Shown one piece after another: positions 8,801 through 19,955 of a stretch of 64,000 bases of DNA (position 1 is the first letter of the stretch; each line of letters starts with the position of its first letter). The stretch spans positions 17,857,584 through 17,921,583 of the forward strand of contig LR990043.1 of NCBI GenBank assembly GCA_905147135.1, in the 5' to 3' direction. A program made the translations under genes and the position numbers. This DNA comes from Blastobasis lacticolella (taxonomy: Eukaryota; Arthropoda; Insecta; Lepidoptera; Blastobasidae). The notes under the pieces were generated by a model. It was not told where the DNA came from. It ran no database searches and worked only from the letters and a program-made list of their open reading frames with translations.

Positions 8801-11800
8801 CTACTTGAAACTAAGACTGAATTTAAAAAATGGACGAGGTAGACTCGACTTTACTCGGTATTCGTATGCGAAAAATCTAATCTCTATTTATGTATACTTA
8901 TACAATCTAATCATTGAGAGGGGGATAGAGCTTCTAATTGTTTCATTATTTCTAAATATAATTTTCTTTACTATTCGTTGAAGGAGGTTGTATACAAGAA
9001 CATTTCCTTTATTTTTATGTAGCGCTATGCAGAGCACTGTATTTTTCATAAATGTACAATGCTGTATGGGTGCCGTTAATCGTGCTTTCTTAATTTATTT
9101 AATCTCTCGCACTGGAATAGACTTATCTCCAAGTGGTTTTAAGAAGACTGAATTTCTTCAAAGTAATTTTAATACTGAAGGAGAACTTTCTATGATGCCT
9201 GTACTAGTTGTGTTCGAAAGTTCGAATCGTATTAAAACGTTTCATGGAGTAACAATAATGAAATGAACTGTATCACAGGATTTACTTAATAGTTTTCCAG
9301 TATATTATTTTATAATATAGTTGCTAGCCAGATTTAAGTTTTCTTTCATAACTATTTATTATTTCGTTAAATTAGTAGTTTATCCAAGGCTTCATCACTT
9401 GTTAAAATATCTTCTGTATTCTGACCTCCTGACCTAATACAGTTTTACACAACTTTTATACAACAGTTATCAACATAATATTTTGTATGATTATGAGGAG
9501 GATTATTATCCAAATTGTAAGGAGGTAAATATTTCTAAGTCTTCAAAATCGTTATCTATACCTGCATAGTTTAAAGTTGTTTAAGGGTTATGCACATAGA
9601 AACGGAAAGAAGTTGTATCAGTGTGCGCTGTAATTTCCTAAAAAGAATGCTGTAAGTAGTTGCGGTGCCGATCCGTTTTCGTTCCGTTTCGGTGTGCATC
9701 AAGCCTAATTGTTAAATATTTTTGGTTATTTATCCAGTGGTGACGTAATTGTGAACACAGCTAAGGAAGAAATTCCTAAGAGCTATAAAAATAGATTATA
9801 AAAACTGTTACTATTATTTGATTATCTTTTATTAGACTACTACTACTTACATTCTTCGTCTTCAATTGTGACTAACTTTGAAGTAAGTTTTCTTCACACA
9901 GTGTCAGTGGAGTGTCCTCTTTACTTTGGAGGAATTTTTGAGTGTTTTGGTCATTATAATTTAGTGGGGGAAGCATGTAAAACTGAACAAATGTATAACT
10001 ATTTTCCGGCTAAGAAATTGTATAAAAAACGTCCAATGTGCAACCTATGAAATTATAGTCTTATTTACTGTAAATTATTTCTTACACTTAAATATATTCC
10101 GTCATTTGCAGTATGAATGATACAGAAGAGTTTAAGTGTAGTAAATGTACTTATATACATGTATATTTATTGCATAAATTCATTATATTCAATTAGGTAT
10201 CTTTAAACATCAATAACAAATATATTTTTTTAATTTGGCACAGTTTGCGGATTGTCTCTTGTGGAAAGTGTAAAAGAAACCTGTTGTGAGAAATTCAAAC
10301 TGACATAACCTCTGACAAGGAGATTGATGGCAACTTGGGATATAGGCTTATAGGCTACTTTTATCTGCAATCGTAACAGACTAAAAGCTAATACAAAAAA
10401 TATGTTTATATGTTCAAGTTTTATTGTAAAGTCATTTTGTTGTGCAAGATGTGGAATGAGCACCCCGAAGTTCTTCTAAAGGCATGTCTGTAAGAATGGA
10501 AAGGTCTTAGGTGCAGATGTCCTGGTCGACGGTGGCCATTTTCCATCAGGTGAACAGTCTGAATGTGCGTGCGTCTCCGTAGACAATAAAAAAATTTGGA
10601 ACTTTTTTGTTTCTGAACTGATTTATGTTTTGGGGGGCTATAATATTTTTTGTAATCAATATTAAAATTATAGACATGGAGATTTATTTTCAATTGGAAT
10701 CGAACATCGAAATCTTTGCTATGCCCCTATTTTATTTATACCTTATTCGGAATTTAGGAACACTAACATAGTTTCAAAAATTTGAAAAGTTATTGTTCTT
10801 TCTCATTTAAGTGAATTTTATGGCGTAGCTAAGTTCAAGTGTAAAATATCATACTATCATAATCAGTTTTGTAACTTTAAAAGTCATTGGTCGAATCTAA
10901 AAATGAATTTCGTTTAAAGCTCTGTGTTTAACTGCAGAACTTTTACTAAACAAATTCGTTAAAATTATTGGGTATCAAATGATCCCCCATAAATATGTAA
11001 AAAAAATAAAATAACTTTGAGGTAACTTATAAATTTTCTGTGGTCATTTTCATTTAATTTGTCATTTTTAAAATATAAATGAATCACGTGACTTGAAGAA
11101 TTAAATAACACCTGCAGCTGTCGATAGAGACAGTTCTATAATTTATATTTACAAAAATATCGATTGTGACGGAATTGAATATATTAAATGAGTATTGGTA
11201 ATTTCGTCGCGATTTCCTGTTTGAAAACGAGTATTGAGATGTTGCACTTGTAAATTTTTCAAAATGCTACCCTTTTAGGAGTGGACCAATTGAAATGATT
11301 ACTTATTATTATTATTGTATAAATACCATCTTTTGGTAAATAAAAAAGAAACATGCTATATACACGATGTAATCTGTTAAAAACTTTCTAGAAAACGATT
11401 TGAAAAAATAAATAAAAAGTATATCCGTTGATGTAGTGTTTACTTATTGGATACGTAAATCAATAACAATACATACATAATTATACATTATATAATAAAA
11501 TTGTGTAAATATTTAAATGTGCATATTTGTGGTGCATTTGGTTCTTATATAGTCAGCGCTTTTGTTGTTGCCAAAACATACATTTCTTAAAGAAATGTCT
11601 TTGAAATTTTGTATTATTGTTTTTTAATTCATTGTTATTACATAATGTGAAGCCAATGTCAACGCCATCTTCAAGAATTGTAGCGGAAGTGCAAATTGTT
11701 ATACATATAAATTATATAATCAAAGTCTCATGGCTGAAACTTTTTGTGTATAATTAACAACGAATACTATAAATTAAAGAAATTTAAGATTACTTATATA

Positions 11801-12189
11801 TCTATTATTACGATTTGCACTTCGCACTGTAAGGGATACTTACTAACAATAGGTAAGTCAAATTAAGACGCATTTAGACAGATAAAAAACACGCTTTCTT
11901 CTCTAAATTCACAATTTTATTAATTGTTTAATAAATTATATTAATTATCTTTTATATTTTATAACATAAAATAATTATTTTTTTAATCTCGGAGCTTATT
12001 TTATGTTTGTATAGTAATACTGTAAAAATAGTCACTGTGTAATTATTAGCATTATGATAATCGTAAATAGGTTGCTTAAACTTTATATGTCAATAAAAGT
12101 GTATTACAAACATATTCTTCTATCTAATTGTCTTTCTCCGTCACTCGACTCACTCTCTACGGAGTTCACCTCATCTCCAGACTTCACCT
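8801..12189. other. Intergenic, AT-rich, between two convergent genes
   Basis: Very AT-rich sequence without convincing coding capacity; frames of 60-93 codons have no family signature. A family D repeat scrap at about 10440-10600 is the only clear repeat. The two neighbouring genes point toward each other, so part may be 3' UTR of Wdfy2. Confidence 0.55.
10440..10600 (+). repeat. Family D repeat fragment
   Basis: GAATGAGCACCCCGAAGTTC, TCGACGGTGGCCATTTTCC and ATCAGGTGAACAGTCTG, ending in an A-rich AATAAAAAAA tract. The same blocks occur reversed at 5200, 27190-27320, 39740-39820 and 40750-40830, which suggests a shared retroelement 3' end. Confidence 0.55.
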
Positions 12190-12195
12190 TTTATT
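12190..12195 (-). terminator. Candidate poly(A) signal of the peritrophin-type gene
   Basis: AATAAA on the minus strand, about 146 bp downstream of the stop codon at 12341-12343. Confidence 0.5.
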
Positions 12196-12340
12196 CTAAA
12201 ACTTGACTCCACCTTAGAACGTCAAAGCTGTCATTGTCCAAAATAAATAATTACGAAACGAGGAACTTGGTACACGAGGTGGAGATTCCGCGCGTTACAT
12301 CGCGGGCGGGACACAGAGCACAGCATTGCATTTTAGCCTC

Positions 12341-12647
12341 TCAGCCCGGGCACGAGAACTCCTTTTCGGAAACGCACACTTGTCCATTGAACACTTGTTC
12401 CTCCGGACACTTGAGGACTGTGCGTTCGCCACGCACACAGAAGTAGTAGCTTTGGCATTGAGTGTTGGGTTGGAGGAAGAACCCGTTCTTCTGGCAGTAG
12501 TGGGCCGGTGCTTCGGGCTCCATCAGCCCCTCCGGCGGGGCTCCGCAGCGGTGCTGGTCAGCAGGCACGCACGCTTGCCCGTCGAATATCTTCCCGCCGC
12601 GACATGAGAACGTCGCTAACCGATCGCCGCCCTCGCAGTAGAAATAC
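12341..12647 (-). CDS. Peritrophin-type gene, exon 3 (last two CBM14 domains)
   Basis: Acceptor CATCCTCAG on the minus strand. It encodes YFYCEGGDRLATFSC, IFDGQACVPADQHRC, then a final domain CQSYYFCVRGERTVLKC ending SEKEFSCPG, stop TGA. It completes the domain begun by the GCYR codons of exon 2. Confidence 0.9.
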
Positions 12648-14982
12648 CTGAGGATGATACGATGGGATTAGTTTTTCTGATTGTGTCCTGGTGACGTACA
12701 GGTACTTAGAATAGACGACTAGCTTTTTACCGCTTCTATCGCTTCCTATCAGTTGCAATGGTGGTTATTACGAGTACATTACGGGCCCGTTTCCGCTGGA
12801 AGGGATCCAACCAAGATGACTATTTTTGAGACAAGAGTAGGCTCGGCAGTTGTCGTAAAAAGCCAAAACACCACAATAGGGATTCTGGTAGGAAACCGCT
12901 TTCAGTAAATCTGAAAGTGCTTTCCCAGTAGAAGAGCTGCTGGCTGGCTGATTTCTCCATTTCAGACATCGGGCGCCCACCGCTTGCCGATGAACAAAGA
13001 TTTAGGCTAGGATGAAGGAAGACTTATATTGACAGGCAAAGCACACAGATGGCACCACAAAAGTATAGAAAAATATTGAAAAAGTTTTCTAAGTACTTAT
13101 TAGAACACAATAATGTGTGAAACCCTTAAATTCCCTAATAACATCGCTTGCAGAGTGCATAATAGCAGGTAGGTAATGGCAGTGAGGGGACCAACTCTGC
13201 AGTCGACTGATGTTTCAAGTTAAAATGCCGGATTGCCGTTGTCCTACCGGCTAGTCGGTCATATATAAACGAGTACTAAGGGTGGATAAGTTACCTATAT
13301 TAGTTTTTATGCATCGCACGTACCTATAGCAGCCAGACTCGGTCTCTGCGTGGTAGCCGTCGGTGAGCCCCGCGCAGGAGTCGTCCTGCACGGGGCAGAG
13401 GCCGGGCTCGGCGCGCACGCAGCTCTCCCCGTCGAACATGTGCCCCGCGGGGCAGGCGTACACCGCCTTCTCGCCGCCGTAGCAGGCGTAGTAGCCGCGG
13501 CAGCCGTCGGGCGAGCGGTAGCGGCCGTCCGCGCGCCCGTAGCACGAGTCGCGGCGCAGGCTCGGGCACAGCGCGGCCGCGCCCGCCGCGCAGCGCGCCC
13601 CGTCGAACGCCTCGCCCGCGGGGCACGCCAGCAGCGTGCGCAGCGAGCCCTCGCAGTGGAAGTAGCGCGTGCAGTTGCTGGCCGGGTCCTGGTAGGTCCC
13701 GCTCGGCAGCCCCTCGCACTGCGCCGCCGGCTCGGGGCCCGCGCACGCGAACGCCGCCGCCGGCCCGCACGCCACGCCGTCGAACGCCAGCCCGCGATCG
13801 CACGAGCCCCGCGCCACCACGCGCTCGCGCCGGCAGTCGTACCAGGACGCGCAGTCCCGCCAGTCGCGGTGCAGCCCGTCCGGCCGGTTGGAGCAGGGGC
13901 TGCGCGCGGGCGGCTCGCACGCCGCGCGCCCGCCCGCCGGCGCGCACCCGCCCTCGAAGAAGATGAGGCCGGGCTCGCAGACGCCGCGCCGGATCACGCG
14001 CCGCGCCTCGCACACGAAGTACTCGCGGCAGGCGGCGGCGCGGTCGGCGTACGCGCCGTCGGCCGCCTGGTGGCACAGCGACGCGCACGCCGCGTCCGGG
14101 CAGAAGTCGGCGTCGCCGGCGGGCAGCGGGATGGCGGCGGAGCGCGCGGCGGGGCAGGCCGCGGCGCACGGGCCGCCGCAGGACGCCACCTCGCGCACCT
14201 CGCCGCCGCGGCACTCCAGCGTGCGCCGGCACTCGTGGGACGCGTCCGGGAAGCGGCCGTCCGGCAGCCCGAGGCACAGCGGCTCGTAGCAGGTGCCGGC
14301 GCCGCGCGCGCACGCCTGCCGGTCCAGGTCGAACCAGGCGCCCGAGGGGCACGCGTGGTCGACGGCGGTCCCGTTCTGGCAGCGGTAGTAGCGGCGGCAG
14401 GCGGTGCCGGGCGTGGCGTAGGCGAGCGTGTCCCCGGGCGCGCACTCGCGGCGCACGCAGGGCTGGCGGCGCCGCGGCACGCACGCGGCCGCGGACTCGC
14501 TGAACGCGCGTCCCGACCCGCACGCGTACCGCCCCGCCACGTCGCCGCCGGCGCACCGCACGTATTCGCGACACTCCGTTTCGTAATCGGCGTATAAACC
14601 GTCTCTGTTGCAAGGAAACTGATCGCCGCCTGAAATAATTTGTAATCAAATTTAAATAAACTAGAAAAAAAACCAGCTCTAAAATATGTTTTTCTAAGTC
14701 AATAAATATTATTATGACCACAGCAAGATACGGAAACAATTAACTAGCCGGAGAAAAAACGTGATATGTTTCTTTACCTACTTTGTCAATGTTATTTTTT
14801 AATACAAGCCACATTTTGAATTTCTAAAAACATGATAATAATAAATCTTTGTTTTTTGACTACTGTTTTGTAAAAAAGTAAGTTTTAAAGTTGGACTCAC
14901 TGGCTGTGTAGAGCGTCGCGAGTATCGGTAGCGCTAGCGCGACGAGCGCGTGCGCAGGGCAGGCGGGCGCGCGCGCGGCCAT
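12341..14982 (-). CDS. Secreted multi-domain chitin-binding protein (about nine peritrophin-A/CBM14 domains)
   Basis: CDS complement(join(12341..12647, 13324..14629, 14901..14982)), 565 codons including TGA; phases agree at both junctions. Residues 1-27 (MAARAPACPAHALVALALPI...) form a hydrophobic signal peptide with a likely cut after TLYTA, just before SGDQFPC. The rest is about nine tandem six-Cys CBM14 units, each with the C-x(n)-Y-(Y/F)-x-C and C-P-x-G-x-x-F-(D/N) patterns (e.g. CRRYYRCQNG, CTRYFHCEGS, CPAGEAFDGARC, CYRYFYCEGG, CPEEQVFNGQVC). By family knowledge these bind chitin in the peritrophic matrix or cuticle. No transmembrane or GPI segment is seen. An in-frame upstream ATG near 15211 would bury the signal peptide, so I chose 14982. 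The exact insect orthologue is not recognised. Confidence 0.9.
12648..13323 (-). other. Intron 2 of the peritrophin-type gene
   Basis: Bounded by donor TATAG|GTACGT (13323) and acceptor CCTCAG (12648). No repeat recognised. Reading through the donor stays open for a while (CYRYVRCIK...) but loses the domain pattern, whereas splicing restores CYRYFYCEGG. Confidence 0.75.
13324..14629 (-). CDS. Peritrophin-type gene, exon 2 (about seven CBM14 domains, extreme GC)
   Basis: A single 1306 bp exon covering domains 1 to the first part of 8. It is extremely GC-rich with G or C at nearly every third position (runs such as GCGCCCGCCGGCGCGC), against AT-rich flanks. The high GC leaves long spurious frames open on both strands; only this frame has the repeated Cys spacing. 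Domain 3 (around CLGLPDGRFPDASHEC) has additional cysteines (CGGPCAAACPAA) and a longer tail than the others. Confidence 0.93.
14901..14982 (-). CDS. Peritrophin-type gene, exon 1 (signal peptide)
   Basis: ATG at 14980-14982 with context GACGAC ATG G; 27 codons plus one base, donor CAGCCA|GTGAGT. It encodes only the signal peptide, a common exon layout for secreted insect cuticle and matrix proteins. Confidence 0.8.
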
Positions 14983-15300
14983 GTCGTCGGCGACTGGCCG
15001 CCTGCCGGAGCCCGGAGCGCCGGCGCGGGGCCGCGCGCGCAGGGTTCCTTGACATTCGGCCGCCCCCGCGGTAATTTGATCCCTGCGGTGGCCCGGATGC
15101 AGCCTCCGCGTTAGGAATCTAGACGCGCCTTGGCCGCAGCTCCTCGTGGTGACCGCCAGCGGAGCCGCCGGCCGTGACCCTTGCCCTCTTATGTAACTAT
15201 GTTGAATGGACACAACACATGAATGGAGCGAAGATGGCGCGTCATAAATGGACCATCCTTGTCTCAGGGTGGCGGCGCGCTATGATGTTTTTCACGTTTC
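14983..15300 (-). promoter_or_regulatory. 5' leader/promoter zone of the peritrophin-type gene
   Basis: GC-rich sequence continues upstream of the ATG to about 15200 and then drops to AT-rich. No clear TATA box; TACATAAGAGG on the minus strand near 15190 is the closest. The transcription start cannot be fixed from the sequence. Confidence 0.3.
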
Positions 15301-15707
15301 AACTGCAGTATAGCAGGAGTAGGTAGGTACTGATAATAGTATGTGTAATTATTATTTAGTTAGAGCAATAGCACAACTTTTTAAATGGGCATCAGCAGTT
15401 AGTGACTACAGTCACTCGGATCTACGAAGAGGACATTGATTCACACTTCCTTTTTATTATAAAACCATTGTTCTTAAACGTTTATTTATGTAGGCATGGC
15501 GTCTAATACAGGATGCGATTATAATTATCCGCCTGCATTACGACGTAATAAAGTACTGCAATCGTGAGGCGTCTTCAGTAAGTAGGATCATGAAGGTAAG
15601 AGTTAAAAATTAAGAATTCTCCCTAATACCTTATATAAGTATAATACATTATATTAGATAGGTAAGGATACTCTCCAAATATTTAATCAGTGTAACCATT
15701 CCATTGA

Positions 15708-15900
15708 CGGGTGTCTTATAAAGCGGCTAATTTCATAAAGGCAGACTAGCTCCGTTAACCAGACATGGACAGCAGCTTTTCTGTTGAGTATTTTCTACAC
15801 TCAGATTTCCAACCCAAGTGTGGCCAAGTCTGGAGATATAGCAGCCATTACCCTCCACTAATGTGAAGGAGGCTAGTCCAGTTACTGTCTGACAACGTGA
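15708..15900 (+). repeat. Diverged RTE-derived SINE copy
   Basis: The order of blocks (GGGTGTC.TA.AA.GCG.CTAAT, ATGG.CAGCAGC.TTT, GAT.TCCAACCC, TGGAGAT, GCCATTACC) follows the better copy at 35771-36032 with many substitutions. Confidence 0.45.
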
Positions 15901-16916
15901 GCTACTGAAACAGTTATCAATATTGTACATTGCTCAGGTGGTAGGACTCTGTCAAGCCATAGGTATAGGGGTGAGTACCACCGCCGCGCCGTATCCATTT
16001 CTGCCGCCAAACAACAATAGGATAAGGTAGCCAACGCAATTACAGACTAGAGGCATTACATCGTAGTCCTCACAGTGACAACGCACCTGCGGTTCTACAT
16101 TAATGTTGCCTGCAACTTAAATAAACGAATCGAAATGTCCATCAATTACCATCGTGTCGTTTGTCACTGCGTAGAATAAAAGAAAAGCTATCTGTAGAAT
16201 CGTGTGGTCCAAGTCTCGAACCCGCTTAAGCCAACGGTAGTCCGTAATAAATATCCGCAAATACAAACTCGCATTACTTACATATACATGCTTAATTTTA
16301 TTTTTATCCGGCAAATAGCTCAATTATACAACGCCGCCGCGTGGGAACCTCGTGGAAAAAATAAATTAAAAAAAAAACAACCGTCAGAACGTGTTGAAAC
16401 GTAAATTGTGCTTGGTAAAGAGACGGATTCTCCGCGAATCCGTGTGGACCGGGCATACTGATGGATGGCAATCACTCTACATGCATTGGATAACAACAAC
16501 ATTTACGTAAGGTATGTGATGGTATTTGACATTGAACTCGCGCTACTGTCAAGAACTTAAAGTACACACTGAAATTTATTTCGGTCATTAGAGATGTGAC
16601 GATTGAAGTAGGTTCCGGGTAATTTTATTGACATTTATACTTAGGTAAGTTAATTAGTGAGATAGATGTCGAAATGTGAATAGCGCTATTGATAGTCGAT
16701 AATATAGATACCTGCCTTCGTGATATCATTGTAGATTTAATGTCGTGAGATTTTTTAGTACTTTTTAGTAGACTTGGTTGTACTGGAACTTTGGGACTAT
16801 GCTAATTGATACCAATAACGTATACATATAAACACTTTGTTAGATATAAATATTACCACTAACGCTGATGACTGGTGACATCAAAAGTTTTGTAATTTCT
16901 AAGTGCTGAAACCGCC

Positions 16917-16990
16917 CTCGTTGATGTCTTTTGTATGACGAATGTATTGACGAAACCACAACTTATCGTCAAACAAAAGACATCAACGAG
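16917..16990. repeat. Mini-hairpin, 18 bp perfect arms (copy A)
   Basis: CTCGTTGATGTCTTTTGT (16917-16934) is exactly inverted as ACAAAAGACATCAACGAG (16973-16990). An inner TGACGA/TCGTCA pair (16936-16941, 16966-16971) extends the stem across a one-base bulge. The loop is 24 nt. A second copy with the same arms and a different loop is at 34433-34490. Confidence 0.85.
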
Positions 16991-17092
16991 AGCTATTGGA
17001 ATAAATTGAAACAGGATTATTTTTATGCACCTAAATAATTTTATTGTTGTTTTGTTTATGTGTAATACTTGTGTAAGACTGTTTGTTTTCTT

Positions 17093-17122
17093 CAATAAAT
17101 AAATAAATAAAATAAATAAAAA
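17093..17122. repeat. (AAAT)n microsatellite
   Basis: AATAAATAAATAAATAAAAT-type tract; such tracts commonly mark retroelement 3' ends, but no element body is recognised upstream. Confidence 0.75.
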
Positions 17123-17349
17123 TTAATTTTTAAAAATTGATTATTAAATTTTTTAAATATTCTTATTTAATATCTAGTTATAAAATAATTCTACAAGCAT
17201 TTACAATAATGATTATTGACAACTACAACTAAATAACCTAACTAATATAAACGTAAAGGTAAAGAATTTGTCTCAGGTCCCCAGATTGTGGAAAAGTGCT
17301 GGCCGCGTTGCCCCGTAGGATAGCGAGGCTTATACGCAAACTCAAGTAG

Positions 17350-17870
17350 AGGCTAGCCTTTTGGCAACACTAGTGACGACCACGTAGCTAGTTCCCGATA
17401 TAAGGGTTGTGCGCCAAGCTTCTGATGTGTGGGTGTCATTCCATCAGGTCTTTTACCATCATCGCGGGCTAAACCGCTGGGTTCCAGCACCGCGGGTGCG
17501 CCAGCGGAGGAAAAGGTTCGCCTGACGTGGAATGCGTCCGGCGCTCCTGCTGCACGACAAACCATGGTAGCCGAGCCGGTCAACAAGACAGCCACAGAGG
17601 CAGTCGTGCGGAGCTGTGCAGGTAGTGCAGGGCCGTGGAAATTCTGAACGTGGCACAGTAGAGCAAAGTGGCGATGTTTTTTGAAGGCTTTGCCTGGAGC
17701 CAGAGGTCCGACTCTTACTCACCAGCAGTTAAAAGACGAGCACGCTCTGCAGAGTTGTTGATGCGTTTAAAAGTTGGTTTTGCGCCAACCTGAGGAGAGG
17801 CTCGTCCCTTAGTCGCTGCGAACAAGAATTATTGGGCTCTACTTCCGGGCAAGCCAACTGCCACGCATTT
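17350..17870 (-). pseudogene. Decayed retroelement C-terminal domain (GLSC...SAGR...DGKRPDGMT type)
   Basis: In two minus-strand frames broken by an indel I read SKSRTSGSRQSLQKTSP, CTAPHDCLCGC and RLGYHGLSCSRSAGRIPRQA, then SSAGAPAVLEPSGLARDDGK and RPDGMT. This is the Cys-His-Cys domain with GLHGLSC(..)SAGR.PRHA and LEP.GL.R.DGKRPDG known from C-termini of invertebrate reverse-transcriptase ORFs. An in-frame stop near 17730 and the frameshift show it is dead. No RT catalytic part is seen nearby, and the block is more GC-rich than its surroundings. Confidence 0.65.
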
Positions 17871-18534
17871 TTGTCTGAAGGAAAGGTCCCTAGCTTAGAC
17901 AATAAATTATGTAATTTTAGACTTAAGTTTCTTGAATAAATTATTTATTGATTTTTATTTATATTATGCACTAGGGTTTGCGAGCTGTGTACCGAGTACA
18001 AAAAAGCTGGCAGGGCAACAATCGACGCTTTGCGAACGAACGCTCAGACCTTCACAACGAATAGACAATGGTTCCAGAAAGAATCCTCCAAATCAATATG
18101 ACACGAGTGTACGTTTTATTTGCTTACTATTTTGAAGTAAACATTTAATTATTTTCCCATCACACCGAAAACAAAGGATGCCATAGGGTTTCTACCTCTC
18201 AAGTATTCAACAATATCTTTGAGACCTGGTGCATTTTCATTGCAGCTTAAACCATCTATTCCGGTCGGAAGGAATCATTGTATTAATGCAGACATGAGAC
18301 AATGAAATCTGTGAGCCTATCAATTGTTTTATAGACTGACAATTGTAATGTTTGCCGAATACCTAATGTCCAACACCAAAACTGAGATATTCGACGACGA
18401 CGGTTAGGTACAATTAACTATTCAAAACCATGCCGATAATATCTAATCGCGAATTCATCGACCAATTCTTTGGGAAAACCATAACATAACAACCAAACCA
18501 GTGTAACCAAACGAGCCTAGAGTGAACGGAGATA
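17871..18534. other. Intergenic, nothing recognised
   Basis: AT-rich sequence; no gene, RNA or repeat that I can support. Confidence 0.5.
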
Positions 18535-19045
18535 GTCGTTACTATCTGCCCCTCGAAAACCGACCGGGAAGATGGGTAAAAAAGTATTTTCTGTTTATTT
18601 CAAAATTAATAAAATACAGGTTATTGGGCGCACTAAAAAAGTACTTATCCTAAAAAAAATATGTAAGGGTAGGTAGGCTACAGTCATAGGTGTGGGTTCG
18701 TTCATATAGCACAAATCAAGTTTCATTTGCCTCCCTATTTCTACCCAGCTAAAGGAAATACCGGGGCCAACGAAACTTGATCGAGGCCACTCGTTGAGCG
18801 GGCTACTGGGACAGATAAAATTATTTTTTACATCTGCCGGGCGGGGCAGACCACAAAAGTTAAGTTCGTTTGCCTCGGAATCTCTGTCTCGCTAAAGGAA
18901 ATACCAGGACTTACCGGGGCAAAGAAACTTAATTTGTGTCATTTTTCCCGTAAAACGGGGCTGTTTTCCAAATGCCCCTTTAACGAGGATAACATCAGGG
19001 CAGATAACCCTTTTTCCATCTGCCCCGTAAACAAACATCGGGGCA
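18535..19045. repeat. Composite foldback repeat with repeated ATCTGCCCC blocks
   Basis: GCACAAATCAAGTTTCATTT (18709) is inverted as AAAGAAACTTAATTTGTG (18921-18938). Each arm carries its own internal mirror (CTAAAGGAAATACC...GGGGC). ATCTGCCCC/GGGGCAGAT motifs recur near 18545, 18831, 18993 and 19015. It looks like one or two nested MITE-type elements; no coding capacity. Confidence 0.55.
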
Positions 19046-19484
19046 GTACGAGAGCGACCCATCGCAAAAATGTCGTATGAAATCCGACACCGTGGTAACT
19101 GCGAGGTATGCGGAGAATGCGCGGGCGCCGACGCCGCGGGGTCTCCACGATAATTGTAATCGATTAAATCGCTTATCGACCATCTCGGCTATTAGATGTA
19201 ACCTCGACCCGCCAGTTCCGCAAACACCGCCCGCTGACTTATTTAGGGCTTTTTTTCTAACAATGTAAAGATTTTAAGAGTATTTTGTCGAAGTTCCTGC
19301 TAGTGGCTAGTCTAGAATTTCAATTTCTAAGTATTTTTGTTGTGTCTTCAGCAGCTTTATTGGTAAATCTGCAGAAGCAAAGCAAGCAAAAGAATAAACA
19401 CTGTGCCACTTAAATATTGGACAAGATTTGACTGTTATCATATAACAAGTTATTGTATTTGGGACCTGGATGTTAATCTCAGCT
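19046..19484. other. Intergenic, nothing recognised
   Basis: No coding or repeat signal that I can support between the foldback repeat and the SINE insertion. Confidence 0.4.
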
Positions 19485-19494
19485 ATATAACAAG

Positions 19495-19696
19495 TATTGG
19501 CCATGTGGTGTCCGGCAGAGTAGAATAGCACCAACCCCTTACACTCGTGGGTGTCGTACAAGGCGACTAATGTTTTCGAGGCAAAACTTCTAAGATTCTC
19601 CGTACCTAAGTTAAAAAAGAGGAAGCAGTGTTATTCAGTTATATTTATAACATTGCGACTAAGTCCTGCAGTGGACTGTCATGGGCTGTGATTATG
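19495..19696 (+). mobile_element. RTE-derived SINE copy with 10 bp target duplication
   Basis: Starts TATTGGCCATGTGGTGTCCG and ends GGGCTGTGATTATG. It is flanked by ATATAACAAG at 19485-19494 and 19697-19706, a direct repeat expected from LINE-type insertion. Compared with 35771-36032 it lacks the central GATCTCCAACCCGCCTGCC to ATTACCTCC part. Confidence 0.85.
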
Positions 19697-19844
19697 ATAT
19701 AACAAGAACAATCATTTGCAGAATATAACTTTGTGAATGTCTTCGAGTATTTACAAAGACGCACGGACACTAACCGAGCCGTACTAATTACAAAATAATA
19801 CATATTACTAACTTTTTTTGTAAAATTATTATGTGACGTCACAA

Positions 19845-19955
19845 GAGCGGCCTAATGATTAGCGGGGATTCTTATCCGAGAGGTACCGGGTTCGAACTCC
19901 AATTCCGCCACGTATCAATGACTTTTCTATGTAAAGTACATTAGTTGAATACTAA
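19845..19955 (+). mobile_element. tRNA-headed SINE (5' head fragment)
   Basis: GCGGCCTAATGATTAGCGGG (A-box region) followed by GGTACCGGGTTCGAACTCC (B box GGTTCGAA) and TGTAAAGTACATTAGTTGAA. The same layout occurs at 21828, 48455-48844 and 56676-56963. It does not fold as a clean tRNA and continues into a SINE body, so it is not called as a gene. Confidence 0.7.

Larger units (their letters stand above)
15301..17092. other. Intergenic AT-rich sequence with degraded repeats
   Basis: No coding signature. It includes a badly diverged RTE-derived SINE at about 15708-15900 (GGGTGTCTTATAAAGCGGC, GGACAGCAGCTTTTC, GATTTCCAACCCAAG) and a hairpin at 16917-16990. The remainder is unassigned. Confidence 0.5.

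Noticed and set aside
13350..14597. Plus-strand 415-codon open frame opposite the peritrophin-type exon
   Set aside because: It is an Ala/Arg/Val-rich shadow caused by extreme GC content; only the minus-strand frame has the repeated Cys/aromatic CBM14 pattern and matching splice phases.
13324..14739. Minus-strand 471-codon alternative frame
   Set aside because: Arg/Pro/Ala-rich, no domain signature, and it overlaps the real CBM14 exon in another frame.
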